Part shown: in pieces, positions 55,094 to 63,895 of the stretch
Position numbering within the stretch: the stretch's first letter is position 1
Layout: the number at the start of each line of letters is the position of its first letter
Source of the DNA: CAYUQT01 sp964596165
Lineage (GTDB): Bacteria > Planctomycetota > Phycisphaerae > UBA1845 > JAFGLZ01
Assembly (NCBI GenBank): GCA_964596165.1
Contig: CAZQTW010000030.1
Coordinates: 1-64,000, forward strand
Length of the DNA: 64,000 nucleotides
Direction of reading: 5' to 3'
Program-made: the position numbers and the translations under genes
Notes under the pieces: generated by a model
What the model was told of the DNA's origin: nothing
The model's input: the letters and a program-made list of their open reading frames with translations, nothing else
Database searches by the model: none

Positions 55094-55273
55094 ATAACGT
55101 ACTGAAGAGGACGTAATCGCACCGGACACGTGGGGTATGCCCATGATCACCGCGCGCGTTCACGCATAACGTACTGAAGAGGACGTAATCGCACCGGACA
55201 CATCAACCAGCAAGGAATTGTCTTCGTAAAGACAATCATAACGTACTGAAGAGGACGTAATCGCACCGGATAG
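55094..55273 (+). CRISPR. Short CRISPR array: three 36-bp repeats, two 36-bp spacers
   Basis: Repeats at 55094-55129, 55166-55201 and 55238-55273 have a strict 72-bp period. Each begins ATAACGTACTGAAGAGGACG and continues TAATCGCACCGGA; the first two end in CAC, the last in TAG. Terminal decay fits the end distal to the leader, so new spacers would enter on the cas2 side. Spacers are 55130-55165 and 55202-55237. The repeat holds a weak stem between TAACGT and ACGTAA. The GACAC end recalls V-B repeats, but this is weak evidence. Confidence 0.85.
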
Positions 55274-55600
55274 AGCGCCGTTTCCTTCGGTGGCTCCGAT
55301 GGTGGCGGGCCTGGAGCGATCTCTCGCCCCAGCGGGGCTTATCGGGTCGGCGTAACACACTTTCCGCAGGACTGACCGTCCTGGGCCGTCTTCGACCGCC
55401 CCCTGACCGGGCCGGAGCGGTTGATCATCGATCGCAGCGATCCCCCCGTCCATAAGTTCGGCTTACGAGGCACAGGCCGCTACGATCGGGCGGACAGCAA
55501 ACGTCCCCCGGGGTGAACTGGTCCCCCGCTCGCGGGCCGCGGCTCGGCGGGAAGTTTGCCCTTCCGCGCATGATGTCGTTACGTGCAATCGCGAAAGGCG
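55274..55600. other. Region after the CRISPR array without a gene
   Basis: About 330 bp up to the stop of the first PEP-CTERM gene. No further repeat copy, effector gene or anti-repeat (tracrRNA-like) segment is seen by eye. One GC-rich inverted segment (GGGCCGCGGCTCGGC area) is unremarkable. Confidence 0.4.
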
Positions 55601-57064
55601 TCACGCCATGCGGCGGCGGACCTTGAGGCCAAGCAGCGACGTCACGCCGATCAGGGCAAGTGTCGCGGGCTCGGGCACCACCGTGACCTGCGCGGTATCC
55701 GAGCCGGTCAGGCCGGTCGCGTCCGTGGTCCGCAGGCCGATCGTGTACGTCCCGTCCGCATTCAAGAACGGTTCATAGAGAGCCCGGGTCAGACTCAGCA
55801 ACGGGTTGCCGGTCGAGAAATCGTACGTGCCGTCGTTGTTGAGGTCCCACTCGTACCGGACGATCGTATCGCCGAGCGCGACATCGACGTCGAACGAGCC
55901 GGACGCATCGAGGTTCAGGTCGTTCCACCCCATCTTGTCGATCAGATACCCCCCGCCGGCCTCGGCAACGGGCGCCGTGCTCAGGCCGATCTGCTCGATC
56001 CAAGCGCTGAGTTGAAACCCGTGTGGGTTGGGGGAATCGCCGGCGTTGTTCACGATCGCCTGGACGATGTTGAGGCCGTCGACAAATAGCGTTTGATCGG
56101 TAACGTTGGGCAAGTCCGCCGGCGCGCCGAATCCGCCCGTATGGCCGGCCACCGTGGTCCCGTTGAGGGTGAAAGCCAACGTGGAGTTGTCGCTCCCGAT
56201 GTTGCCCGCCAGTCGGAACAGCTTGCCGGTCCGGTCCAAATGGAAGCCGGTCTGGTACGTATAGTCGCCCACGGGAAGGTCGCTCGTTCCACCGGCGCTC
56301 TCTTGCGGGGCGATCCAGCGCGCCGCGGAATCCACCCCGTACCAAGCCGGGTGCTTGGCGATGCTCTTGGCGGCGCTGAGCGTGATGCCCGCCGGAGCCG
56401 ACGTGAGGACCCAGTCGTCGTCCGGATTGCCCGGCGCGATCGTCGTACCGGTCGCCTCGTCGTAGGCCGTCGAAAGGTTCACGACGGGCGCAGCCCCTGA
56501 GCCGGTGAGGCCGTCGACCCGAAGCCCCGACGGATTGGCGCCCGCGCCGCCGTTGACAACGTAGAACTCCAGGACGTTGGTTCCGGGCTTGAAGTCCCCG
56601 GTGATCGTGAACGACGTATACCCGCCGAAGCCGCCGGAGACGACGCCCTTGTCGACGCCGTTCAGCCGAACGCCCCCGCCGTCGTCGGTGGCCAACAGCC
56701 CGCTGATCGACACGGTCTGCGTCGGCAGACCCGGCACGTCAAACAAGAGCCGATAGACATACTCGCCCGGCGCGACGTTTCCACTGTCGTCGGTACGGGG
56801 CGTGATCCATCGCGACGCACCGGTGTTGGCGATCCACGGCGGCGACGGGATCGGATCGGTGGTGTAGGCCGACGGTCCGGGGTACGTGGGGTCGGCACTG
56901 GAGACGAGGCGATAGTGGGGGTCCACCGCCTGGCTCGGCAACGCGTTTCGGGCGTCGTCGACGCCGGTGTTGTAGAGGGTATTGAGCGGGTCGGCCACGG
57001 CCGAAGCCGAGGCCAGCGCCAGCATCCCCAGTACGGTCGGAATCCGGAATGTGCAACGTTTCAT
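55601..57064 (-). CDS. PEP-CTERM protein with duplicated beta-sandwich and PKD-like domain
   Basis: Product of 487 aa from ATG at 57064 (GGAGAGAGAGACC upstream) with signal MKRCTFRIPTVLGMLALASA. Two related modules follow: the first holds ASRWITPRTDDSGNVAPGEY and LLATDDGGGVRLNG, the second AARWIAPQESAGGTSDLPVG and NSTLAFTLNG. A PKD-like part (VRYEWDLNNDGTYDFSTG) precedes the tail VPEPATLALIGVTSLLG ending in RRRMA. The modules look like ligand-binding sandwiches. It belongs to a run of three PEP-CTERM genes. Confidence 0.8.
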   Translation of the reverse strand: MKRCTFRIPTVLGMLALASASAVADPLNTLYNTGVDDARNALPSQAVDPHYRLVSSADPTYPGPSAYTTDPIPSPPWIANTGASRWITPRTDDSGNVAPGEYVYRLLFDVPGLPTQTVSISGLLATDDGGGVRLNGVDKGVVSGGFGGYTSFTITGDFKPGTNVLEFYVVNGGAGANPSGLRVDGLTGSGAAPVVNLSTAYDEATGTTIAPGNPDDDWVLTSAPAGITLSAAKSIAKHPAWYGVDSAARWIAPQESAGGTSDLPVGDYTYQTGFHLDRTGKLFRLAGNIGSDNSTLAFTLNGTTVAGHTGGFGAPADLPNVTDQTLFVDGLNIVQAIVNNAGDSPNPHGFQLSAWIEQIGLSTAPVAEAGGGYLIDKMGWNDLNLDASGSFDVDVALGDTIVRYEWDLNNDGTYDFSTGNPLLSLTRALYEPFLNADGTYTIGLRTTDATGLTGSDTAQVTVVPEPATLALIGVTSLLGLKVRRRMA

Positions 57065-57126
57065 GGTCTCTCTCTCCACCCCAATGCCTCCTTTGGCGAA
57101 GGCTCGAGTCCAAGACTCACGCGATC

Positions 57127-58218
57127 TCACAACGTTCGGCGGCGGAGCACGGCCAGTCCGCCCAACGTCAACAGCAGCACCGTTGCCGGCTCGGGGACGA
57201 CGAAGTTGAAATACGCGTCGTCCAGGAGCGTCGCGACGTCATAGCCGCCGTTGCCGTAGGTTCGGAAGGTCAGCGTATGGCTCGTCCCGTGGACGGTAAA
57301 GGGGTCTGTCGTCCGCCGGACCCACGTGGCGGTGTCGACCACGTGGCTGCCGTAGATCGAGACCCCGTCGAGGAAGACCTCGAGGTAGTTGCCCGGCTGG
57401 CCGATATTGGTGCGGTTCCGCTCCAACCAGGTCAGGTTGTACGTCACGCCGTCTTCGAAATCGCCGACGACCTGGCTCAGCTCGGCCCATCCCTGCATGA
57501 AGGCGAGCTGGTTCCCCTCCGGCGACGGCCCGCCGAAGCCGACGTTGTCGTAGAGGGCCCTGCACAGACCTGCCCCACCGCCGAAGCTCCACGCCACCCC
57601 GGCCGCCCCATTGGGCGTGTACTGGAAACTGTTGGGTCCGATGACGTAATCCTCGAACCCGTGGTTTGTCGGCGCCGGCGCCCACCGCTCGACGAGGACA
57701 CTGTCCCACAGCGCCGTATTGTCATAGGCGCCCTGGTTGTTCCGAAGCACGAGCGAATGGGTTGTCCCGGTCGCGGTGAAGGACGAACTGATCACCCGTT
57801 TGTACTGCGAGTCGAGGCGGGCGATGTCGTGTTCGGCGACGACGGTCTGGCCGCCCAACGTCACTTGGGGTCGAGCGACCTCGCCCGTTCCAAATTGGCC
57901 GCGCTCGTTCTCGAAATAGTTGACGCGGTACATCCGGCCCGGCTCGAATCCGGAGACCTCCTGGACGATCGCGCTCTGCATTTGCGTGAACGCGACCCAA
58001 CCGCCGTCGGGGATCGGCGCCCCGTTGTTGAACGGTCCGGCGGTGTCGTTTCTCCCGGCACCTCCGTAGACGGCCCAGTAATCGATCGGTCCGTAGCCGG
58101 GCCAGGGCGGCGCAGCGCCGCTCTCAAAACTCGCGTTCAAGACGACGGGCGACGACCGGGCGCCTGCCGTCGACAGCAAAACCACGCCCGCGCAACATAC
58201 CCACCTGAAAGCCTTCAT
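57127..58218 (-). CDS. PEP-CTERM protein with two jelly-roll-like modules
   Basis: Product of 363 aa from ATG at 58218 (ATGGAGAG upstream). After the signal, two similar modules occur: one starts VVLNASFESG and includes GGWVAFTQMQSAIVQEVSGF, the other starts NHGFEDYVIG and includes EGNQLAFMQGWAELSQVVGD. Both continue with a THSLVLRN / SHTLTFRT strand, so this is an internal duplication. The C-terminus is VPEPATVLLLTLGGLAVL then RRRTL. No catalytic site recognised. Confidence 0.8.
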   Translation of the reverse strand: MKAFRWVCCAGVVLLSTAGARSSPVVLNASFESGAAPPWPGYGPIDYWAVYGGAGRNDTAGPFNNGAPIPDGGWVAFTQMQSAIVQEVSGFEPGRMYRVNYFENERGQFGTGEVARPQVTLGGQTVVAEHDIARLDSQYKRVISSSFTATGTTHSLVLRNNQGAYDNTALWDSVLVERWAPAPTNHGFEDYVIGPNSFQYTPNGAAGVAWSFGGGAGLCRALYDNVGFGGPSPEGNQLAFMQGWAELSQVVGDFEDGVTYNLTWLERNRTNIGQPGNYLEVFLDGVSIYGSHVVDTATWVRRTTDPFTVHGTSHTLTFRTYGNGGYDVATLLDDAYFNFVVPEPATVLLLTLGGLAVLRRRTL

Positions 58219-58325
58219 CTCTCCATCCCCTTCATGCACGTGCGGATCGCAACCCGGCCCTGCGGCCATTCCCGCTCACGCCGGCAGCGTCGCCTATTGC
58301 TTCGCAGTCCTCCGACGGGGCCGGC

Positions 58326-59480
58326 CTAACGGGTCCTCCGGCCCGATTGCCGCAAGACCGATCCCAAGGCGCCCAGTGCCAGCATCGCCAACGATGCCGG
58401 TTCCGGGACGATGGCGTCGATTTCAACGATCCGCGGCCCGCCGTTACCCACCGTCCGGGTGAGCTCCACCCGGAAGTCGTCGCCCCATACCGGCCCGCCC
58501 GGGAAGATCCGATTGAGGCTCCCGTCGTAATTGTTCAGGTCGATGATATCGACCAGCACGTCTTCAACATAGAACCGAAGGAGCTCGGCGCCTCGATACT
58601 CCGATGCGCCGTCCGACGTCACGCCGATCTGATAACCATAGAGCTCGTACGCCCTCGTAAGCTTCCACGAGATGAAGTCGATCGTCTCGGCGCCGGGATC
58701 AAAGGTATTGTTCCGATTGTCTCCGACGCCCGCGTCGGAGAAGATGAAGGTCGTCGGTTCGATGCCCCCGTCGTTGTTGCCGAAGGCGTCCTCAATCGTG
58801 TCGCCGGGGATCGACGGGCTACTGGCGAAGCCGAACGCCAGCCCCGGCGCCTCGTCTCCCGGCCCGTTGGTAGTGGCATTGAACAGAATCGGGTCGACAA
58901 ACGCCTGTGGAGGTGGCGCGTCCGGCACGATGGCGTCGATCTCGCTAATGCGCGGGCCGACGTTCTGCCGCGTCAGGTTGATGTCGAACCGGCCGGCCAC
59001 CTGCGGGATCGAAAAGTATCGGTCCACCGTGCCGCTCTGAGCGTTGTCGTCGAAGAAGTCGTCGAGCTCGCCCGCGGAGAAGAACGCGAACAACTGGGTC
59101 CCGCGATTGTACCCCGGCGGGCCTTCCGCACCGAGCCCGACCCGGTAGCCATTCACCACCACAGGCACCGTGGTGTTCCAGCCGATGGAGTCAACCGTCT
59201 CCCCCCCGTCACCGAGGGTCTGGTTGCCGTTGTCCGGAGTGCCCGTGTCACTGAAGAGAAACGTGCCCGGTTCGATCGGCCCGGCGTTCTGGCCGAACGC
59301 CTCCTGGACCTGATCGGTGCCGAACAACGGCGGGCTCGTCGAGAAGTTGAAGCTCAGCCCCGGCGGTTCGTCCCCCGCGCCGTTGGTCGTCGCGTTCCAT
59401 AAGACGCTGTCGACCGTACTTGCGTGCGTGAACCCTACCCCAAACAAAATGAGCGATGCCACGAGCACGTGCGTCTTCAT
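58326..59480 (-). CDS. PEP-CTERM protein with tandem internal repeat
   Basis: Product of 384 aa from ATG at 59480 after a purine-rich GAGGAGGAGG. The signal MKTHVLVASLILFGVGFTHA starts like that of the beta-helix protein near 13.6 kb. Two halves repeat: SVLWNATTNGAGDEPPGLSF versus PILFNATTNGPGDEAPGLAF, each ending in a RISEIDAIVP / RIVEIDAIVP strand. The tail is VPEPASLAMLALGALGSV then RQSGRRTR. Function unknown; export and matrix sorting expected. Confidence 0.8.
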   Translation of the reverse strand: MKTHVLVASLILFGVGFTHASTVDSVLWNATTNGAGDEPPGLSFNFSTSPPLFGTDQVQEAFGQNAGPIEPGTFLFSDTGTPDNGNQTLGDGGETVDSIGWNTTVPVVVNGYRVGLGAEGPPGYNRGTQLFAFFSAGELDDFFDDNAQSGTVDRYFSIPQVAGRFDINLTRQNVGPRISEIDAIVPDAPPPQAFVDPILFNATTNGPGDEAPGLAFGFASSPSIPGDTIEDAFGNNDGGIEPTTFIFSDAGVGDNRNNTFDPGAETIDFISWKLTRAYELYGYQIGVTSDGASEYRGAELLRFYVEDVLVDIIDLNNYDGSLNRIFPGGPVWGDDFRVELTRTVGNGGPRIVEIDAIVPEPASLAMLALGALGSVLRQSGRRTR

Positions 59481-59823
59481 CGAGTGTGCCTCCTCCTCTT
59501 CCGAACACGTACGCAAGGCCCCCCTGCTCCCTCCATCCGAAGTGACACTACTAGTCTACAGCCACGCACAAAGAGAATTCAAGAAAAAACCGTGATCTGA
59601 TTTCGAAATCCTTGATCGACGAATTGTCCGATAGCCCCTTCCAAGATAAGATAGGGTGGGCGACAGGTTGCCCATCCCCTCTCTTGGGAGGGAAGCCAGG
59701 TCATCGACCTGAGCAGTAGACCCCTGGAGTCCCTCCCCAATCCATACTCACAATCCGGACGGACGGTCCGGCTCCGCTGGTCACCGGGATTCGGGGGTTC
59801 TGATCGTCGGCTGCGGCCCGGAG
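59481..59823. other. Intergenic region between PEP-CTERM gene and repeat copy 2
   Basis: AT-rich near the PEP-CTERM gene, holding its likely promoter; further right lies GGTGGGCGACAGGTTGCCCA and other short inverted sequences. No gene seen. The repeated block begins at 59828. Confidence 0.45.
59553..59582 (-). promoter_or_regulatory. Possible promoter of the PEP-CTERM run
   Basis: On the minus strand TTGAAT (59577-59582) and TAGACT (59553-59558) are 18 bp apart, about 70 nt before the ATG at 59480, in AT-rich DNA. Confidence 0.35.
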
Positions 59824-61377
59824 TCACGGCAAGCGCCAGGAGCGGCCGTCGGCCTCAAGGAGGTCGTCGGAGGCGCGAGGGCCCCATGAGCCGGCCTCAT
59901 ACTCATGGAGCGGGCAGGTCTTGTCGATGTCCTTGCCCTTTTCCCACATCGCCAGCACGGGCGACAGCAGCGCCCACGCGAGTTCGATGTTGTCGTACCG
60001 CATGAACAGCGTCTGATCGCCCAGCATGCAGTCCAGCAGCAGGCGCTCGTAAGCGTCGCGCAGTTCGCCGCCGAACACCTCGCGGTAGCTGAAATCCATC
60101 GTCAGCGCGCTCATGCAGAGCTTCGGGCCCGGCCGCTTCGCCTGGATCGTCAGCGACATGCCCTCCTCGGGCTGAACGTTGAGGACCAACACGTTCGGAG
60201 CGAGTTGTTCCGGCAGGATCGGGACGAAAATCGAGTGCGGCACGCTCTTGAAGGTCAGGGCGATCTCGCTGACGCGGCGGGCCATCCGCTTGCCCGACCG
60301 CAAGTAGAACGGCACGCCCTGCCACCGCCAGTTGTCGATAAGCAGCTTGGTGGCCGCAAAGGTCTCCACGTGCGAATTTGCGGGCACGCCCTCTTCCTGG
60401 CGATACGCGGGCACCGGCGCGTCGCCGATCCGTCCGGCCGCGTACTGCCCCCGCACGATCCACCGGCCGAGGTCCCGCAGATCGAACGGCCGGATCGACC
60501 GCAACAGTTTGGACTTCTCGTCGCGGACGCGGTCGGCGTCGAACGACGACGGCGGTTCCATCGCCACCAGCGACAGCATTTGGAGCATGTGGTTCTGGAA
60601 CATGTCGCGAAGCAGGCCGGTCTGCTCGAAGTAGCCCGCGCGATGCTCGACGCCGACGGACTCGGCCACCGTAATCTGCACGTGGTCGATGTAACGACGG
60701 TTCCAGAGCGGCTCGAACACCGCATTGGCGAACCGCAGCATCAGGATGTTCTGCACCGTGTCCTTGCCCAGGTAGTGATCGATCCGATAGAGCTGCCGCT
60801 CATCGAGGACCTGGTGGAGTTCCTTGCTGAGTGCCACGGCGCTGTCGAGGTCGCGTCCGAAAGGTTTCTCGACGATCACGCGGCGCCAGGCCGCGCGCTC
60901 GTCCGCCTCCTCCGTCAGACGGGACCCACCGAGCCTGGCCGCCACCACCCCGTAGAGCGGCGGGGGAATCGCCAGATAGAACACGCGGTTGCCGGCGGTG
61001 CCGTGACGCGATTCCAATTCGGCCAGCCGTCGCGAGATCGAATCGTAGAGATCGCCGCTCTGGTAATCGCCCGCCGCATAGTAGCCGTGCGCGACGAAGG
61101 CCTTTCGTTCGGTCTCGGCGGCGTCCCCGACGGCCTTGGACAGCGAGTCCATGACCGCCCGGCGAAAGGCGTCGTCGGTCATCGGAGTTCGCGCGCAACC
61201 GAGAACGAAGAACTGCTTGGGGAGTAATCCTCGCTGAAAGAGGCTGAACAACGACGGCAGGAGTTTGCGGTGCGTCAGGTCGCCCGACGCGCCGAAGATG
61301 ACCACCCCGCACGGGTCGGGCCGGGCTTCCGTGCAGAACATGTCGCTGACGCGAAAATGGAGCTTCGCCTTGGACAC
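59824..61377 (-). CDS. zwf: Glucose-6-phosphate 1-dehydrogenase, copy 2
   Basis: Identical at protein level to the first copy, with a GTG start at 61377 and a TGA stop. It is the last gene of the thioredoxin / CoADR-rhodanese / zwf unit, 141 bp after the reductase. NADPH from this enzyme could supply reducing power to the disulfide and persulfide chemistry of the two upstream genes, which would make the grouping sensible; this is inference. Motifs and length are normal for the family. Confidence 0.9.
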   Translation of the reverse strand: MSKAKLHFRVSDMFCTEARPDPCGVVIFGASGDLTHRKLLPSLFSLFQRGLLPKQFFVLGCARTPMTDDAFRRAVMDSLSKAVGDAAETERKAFVAHGYYAAGDYQSGDLYDSISRRLAELESRHGTAGNRVFYLAIPPPLYGVVAARLGGSRLTEEADERAAWRRVIVEKPFGRDLDSAVALSKELHQVLDERQLYRIDHYLGKDTVQNILMLRFANAVFEPLWNRRYIDHVQITVAESVGVEHRAGYFEQTGLLRDMFQNHMLQMLSLVAMEPPSSFDADRVRDEKSKLLRSIRPFDLRDLGRWIVRGQYAAGRIGDAPVPAYRQEEGVPANSHVETFAATKLLIDNWRWQGVPFYLRSGKRMARRVSEIALTFKSVPHSIFVPILPEQLAPNVLVLNVQPEEGMSLTIQAKRPGPKLCMSALTMDFSYREVFGGELRDAYERLLLDCMLGDQTLFMRYDNIELAWALLSPVLAMWEKGKDIDKTCPLHEYEAGSWGPRASDDLLEADGRSWRLP

Positions 61378-62463
61378 AGAGGACTCCGAACCACAGGGAC
61401 CGGGAGCGGGGCCTAGGGTCCGGTCAACAAAGCGCCGTCGAAGAACACCTCGCGATCCACGATCCCACGGTATCGTGCCTCGGCATGAAGGTGCGAACCG
61501 AGTGCCGGACCCGAGCCCCTAGACCCTAGGCCCTGTCTTCAACTCATAGGGCCACGCGACCAGCCCGCCGTCCATGAACTTGACGTTTGCAAAGCCCGCA
61601 CCGGCCAGGATGCGTTGGGCCTCGTAGCCGCGGAGGCTGATCTTGCAGTACGCGATAATCTCCTTGTTGCGCGGCAGCTCGCCCAGACGGTCGCGAAGCT
61701 TGCCCAGGCCGATGTACACCACCCGCGGGTCGTCGATTCGCATCTGGTCGATCTCGGCCGGAGTCCGGACGTCGAGGAGCACGATGTCATCGCCCCGCTG
61801 CAGCTTTGCGCGGACCTCCTGAGGCGTGATCGACGCGGCAATCCCGTCGCGCTTGTTTCGGATGATGTTCGCGGCGTGGGCTACGTTGTCGATCGGCGCC
61901 GAATACGGCGGAGCATACGACAAGTCAATCGCGGAGACGTCGTCGATCGAACCGCCGAAGTGCATCGCCGCGGCCAACACGTCGATTCGCTTGGCGCACT
62001 CGCCCGGACCGACCACCTGAGCGCCGAGCAGCCGGTCGGTCTTCGCGTCGGCAATCAGCTTGACGAGAATCGGCTTGCTGCCGGGATAGTAGTGCGCCCG
62101 ATCGGGTCCGGGATTCAACGAGATCCTTACCTCATGGCCCGCGAGCCGTGCCTGCCGCTCGGTCAGGCCGGTCCGGGCGACCGAATAGTCGAAGACTTTG
62201 AAGATGCAGGTCCCCAGAATACCCTCGAATCGGCTGTCGCGGCCCGCAAGGTTGTCGCCGATCACACGCCCATGCTTGTTGGCCGTCGAACCCAGCGGGA
62301 TAAAGACTTTCTGCCCGGTGACCCGATGGGTGCATTCGGTGCAATCGCCGCCGGCGTAGATGTCGGTATCGCTGGTCCGGCAGCGATCGTCTATGGCGAT
62401 CGCGCCGGTGGCCCCGAGGGCCAGTCCGGCTTGTCGGGCCAGCTCGACGTTGGGGCGGACGCC
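59828..62463. repeat. 2,636-bp perfect direct repeat, copy 2
   Basis: Counterpart of 51288-53923. Here both the left and the right edge fall within continuous, biologically sensible genes, so this is the more likely original. Confidence 0.9.
61409..61533. repeat. Inverted repeat between reductase and zwf
   Basis: GGGCCTAGGGTC (61409-61420) is perfectly inverted at 61522-61533, the second arm covering the last codons of the reductase gene. The same pair exists in repeat copy 1 (52869-52880 and 52982-52993). It may fold the intergenic RNA and set the ratio of reductase to zwf expression. Confidence 0.45.
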
Positions 62464-63228
62464 GATCGCCAGCAGCACCAAGTCGGCGTCGATCCGAGCG
62501 TCGCCCGCCACCACGGCGGCCACGCTGCCCTCCGCATCGGGCTCGATCGCCGTCACCTTCCTGTCGACGACGACGGCGACGCCCTTGGATCGCAGATGCT
62601 GGGTTACGAAAGCCGCACATTCCATATCAAGCAAGGCCGGCAATAGGTGATCCATCATCTCGATAACCGTCACCTGCACGCCGCGAGCGACGAGCGCCTC
62701 GGCCGTCTCCATGCCGATCAGACCCCCGCCGATGATTGCGGCCCGCTTGATCCGCCCGGCTTTCAAGGCAAGGTCGATCTGCTCGGCCTCCTCGGGATGA
62801 TAGAGGCGGTAAACGTGCTTGAGGTCGACGCCGGAGATCGGCGGTACGACGGGTTGCGCCCCGGTGGCGATCACGAGCTTGTCGTACGGGAGCGTCTCCG
62901 ATGTGCCGGTCGTGAGGTCCTTGATGTGAACGCACTTGTTTGGCCGGTCGATCCGCTCGGCCCATGTCCGCGTGCGAACGTCGATATCCTTGATCGCCTT
63001 GAAGAACGCCGGGGACCGCACCGCTCCCGCCGGCGTATCCATCAGGTGATCGATCGAGTCGACCAGTCCCTCAACATAGTAGGGCATGCCGCAAGCGGCA
63101 TAGCTGATCAGACGCCCTTTCTCGACGACCGTGATCCGAGACGATGAATCCAGACGGCGGAGGCGCGAGGCCGCCTTCAGCCCCGCCGCCACACCGCCAA
63201 TAATCACGACTCGCTGAGGTGCATTCAT
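61519..63228 (-). CDS. CoA-disulfide reductase / persulfide reductase with rhodanese domain
   Basis: Product of 569 aa from ATG at 63228 (GGAGAGTGCCC upstream). FAD site VVIIGGVAAGLKAASRLRR at the N-terminus, single redox Cys46 in SYAACGMPYYVEG, NADH site IIGGGLIGMETAEALVARG, and FAD site YAGGDCTE. The C-terminal rhodanese domain (about 465-569) has active-site Cys528 in YCKISLRGYEAQ. This layout is that of CoADR-Rhd/Npsr enzymes, which reduce CoA disulfide, CoA persulfide or polysulfide with NADH. It lies 73 bp after the thioredoxin gene, so a sulfur or thiol redox operon is likely. Confidence 0.9.
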   Translation of the reverse strand: MNAPQRVVIIGGVAAGLKAASRLRRLDSSSRITVVEKGRLISYAACGMPYYVEGLVDSIDHLMDTPAGAVRSPAFFKAIKDIDVRTRTWAERIDRPNKCVHIKDLTTGTSETLPYDKLVIATGAQPVVPPISGVDLKHVYRLYHPEEAEQIDLALKAGRIKRAAIIGGGLIGMETAEALVARGVQVTVIEMMDHLLPALLDMECAAFVTQHLRSKGVAVVVDRKVTAIEPDAEGSVAAVVAGDARIDADLVLLAIGVRPNVELARQAGLALGATGAIAIDDRCRTSDTDIYAGGDCTECTHRVTGQKVFIPLGSTANKHGRVIGDNLAGRDSRFEGILGTCIFKVFDYSVARTGLTERQARLAGHEVRISLNPGPDRAHYYPGSKPILVKLIADAKTDRLLGAQVVGPGECAKRIDVLAAAMHFGGSIDDVSAIDLSYAPPYSAPIDNVAHAANIIRNKRDGIAASITPQEVRAKLQRGDDIVLLDVRTPAEIDQMRIDDPRVVYIGLGKLRDRLGELPRNKEIIAYCKISLRGYEAQRILAGAGFANVKFMDGGLVAWPYELKTGPRV

Positions 63229-63301
63229 GGGCACTCTCCGACAGGAACGGCGGCGCCCGAAGCACGGGCACAAAACAGCGGCCGAGGCCCTGTGGGCCGC
63301 G

Positions 63302-63895
63302 CTACTTCGTCAACGAACGGACCGCCGACAGGTACTCTTCCTTGCCGCGGACGCCCACGAATTGCTTGGCCGGCTCGCCGCCGTTGAAGAGGATGACCGT
63401 CGGGATCGACTGGATACCGTACTTCGCCGCCAGGCTCTGAAGCTCGTCCACGTTGATCTTGTAGACGGCCGCCTTGCCGGTGAGTTCCTTGGCAATGTCC
63501 TCGATGACCGGCGCCAAAAACTTGCACGGACCGCACCAGTCGGCGTAGAAGTCGACGAGGACGGGCGTCTTGGCGCCTAGGACCTTGGTTTCGAAGTCTA
63601 CGTCAGAACTGATCTGCTCAGCCATGGATCTTGCCTCCGTAGCAGCCTTCCCGTCATGTTGTACCTGAGCGGCGGCAGGCCGATCCTGCCCGCCCGATAA
63701 GAACAGGGGACACTCCCCCTGCCCGCCGGTCAGAACCTGCATGGCGAGCAGCAGACCCAACCCGGCGCCAAAGAGCGTGGCCGTCGGCCACCGCGATGTA
63801 ATCGGGCAACCGCCCGATTTGCAGCCGACCCAACGACTCCAAGCCAGACCGGCCACGCCGCCAACGACGATACCGAGCAAAAGCTTCCACCACAT
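63302..63895 (-). CDS. Membrane-anchored thioredoxin (DUF6132-thioredoxin fusion)
   Basis: ATG at 63895 with AGGTGACGTT gives 197 aa; a TTG at 63910 is not needed. Residues 1-55 are a DUF6132-type segment with two helices and the motif GCKSGGCPIT. Residues about 91-197 are a complete thioredoxin with DFYADWCGPCK (Cys121, Cys124) and the cis-Pro SIPTVILF. An in-frame ATG at 63625 has GGAGG 8 nt upstream, exactly where ordinary thioredoxins begin, so a 107-aa soluble form may also be made. It is first in the operon with the CoADR-rhodanese and could reduce its products. Nothing is recognised in 63896-64000 beyond its 5' region. Confidence 0.85.
   Translation of the reverse strand: MWWKLLLGIVVGGVAGLAWSRWVGCKSGGCPITSRWPTATLFGAGLGLLLAMQVLTGGQGECPLFLSGGQDRPAAAQVQHDGKAATEARSMAEQISSDVDFETKVLGAKTPVLVDFYADWCGPCKFLAPVIEDIAKELTGKAAVYKINVDELQSLAAKYGIQSIPTVILFNGGEPAKQFVGVRGKEEYLSAVRSLTK

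Noticed and set aside
55274..55600. Search for a tracrRNA anti-repeat or small effector gene after the array
   Set aside because: No stretch complementary to the repeat and no coding frame with support was seen.
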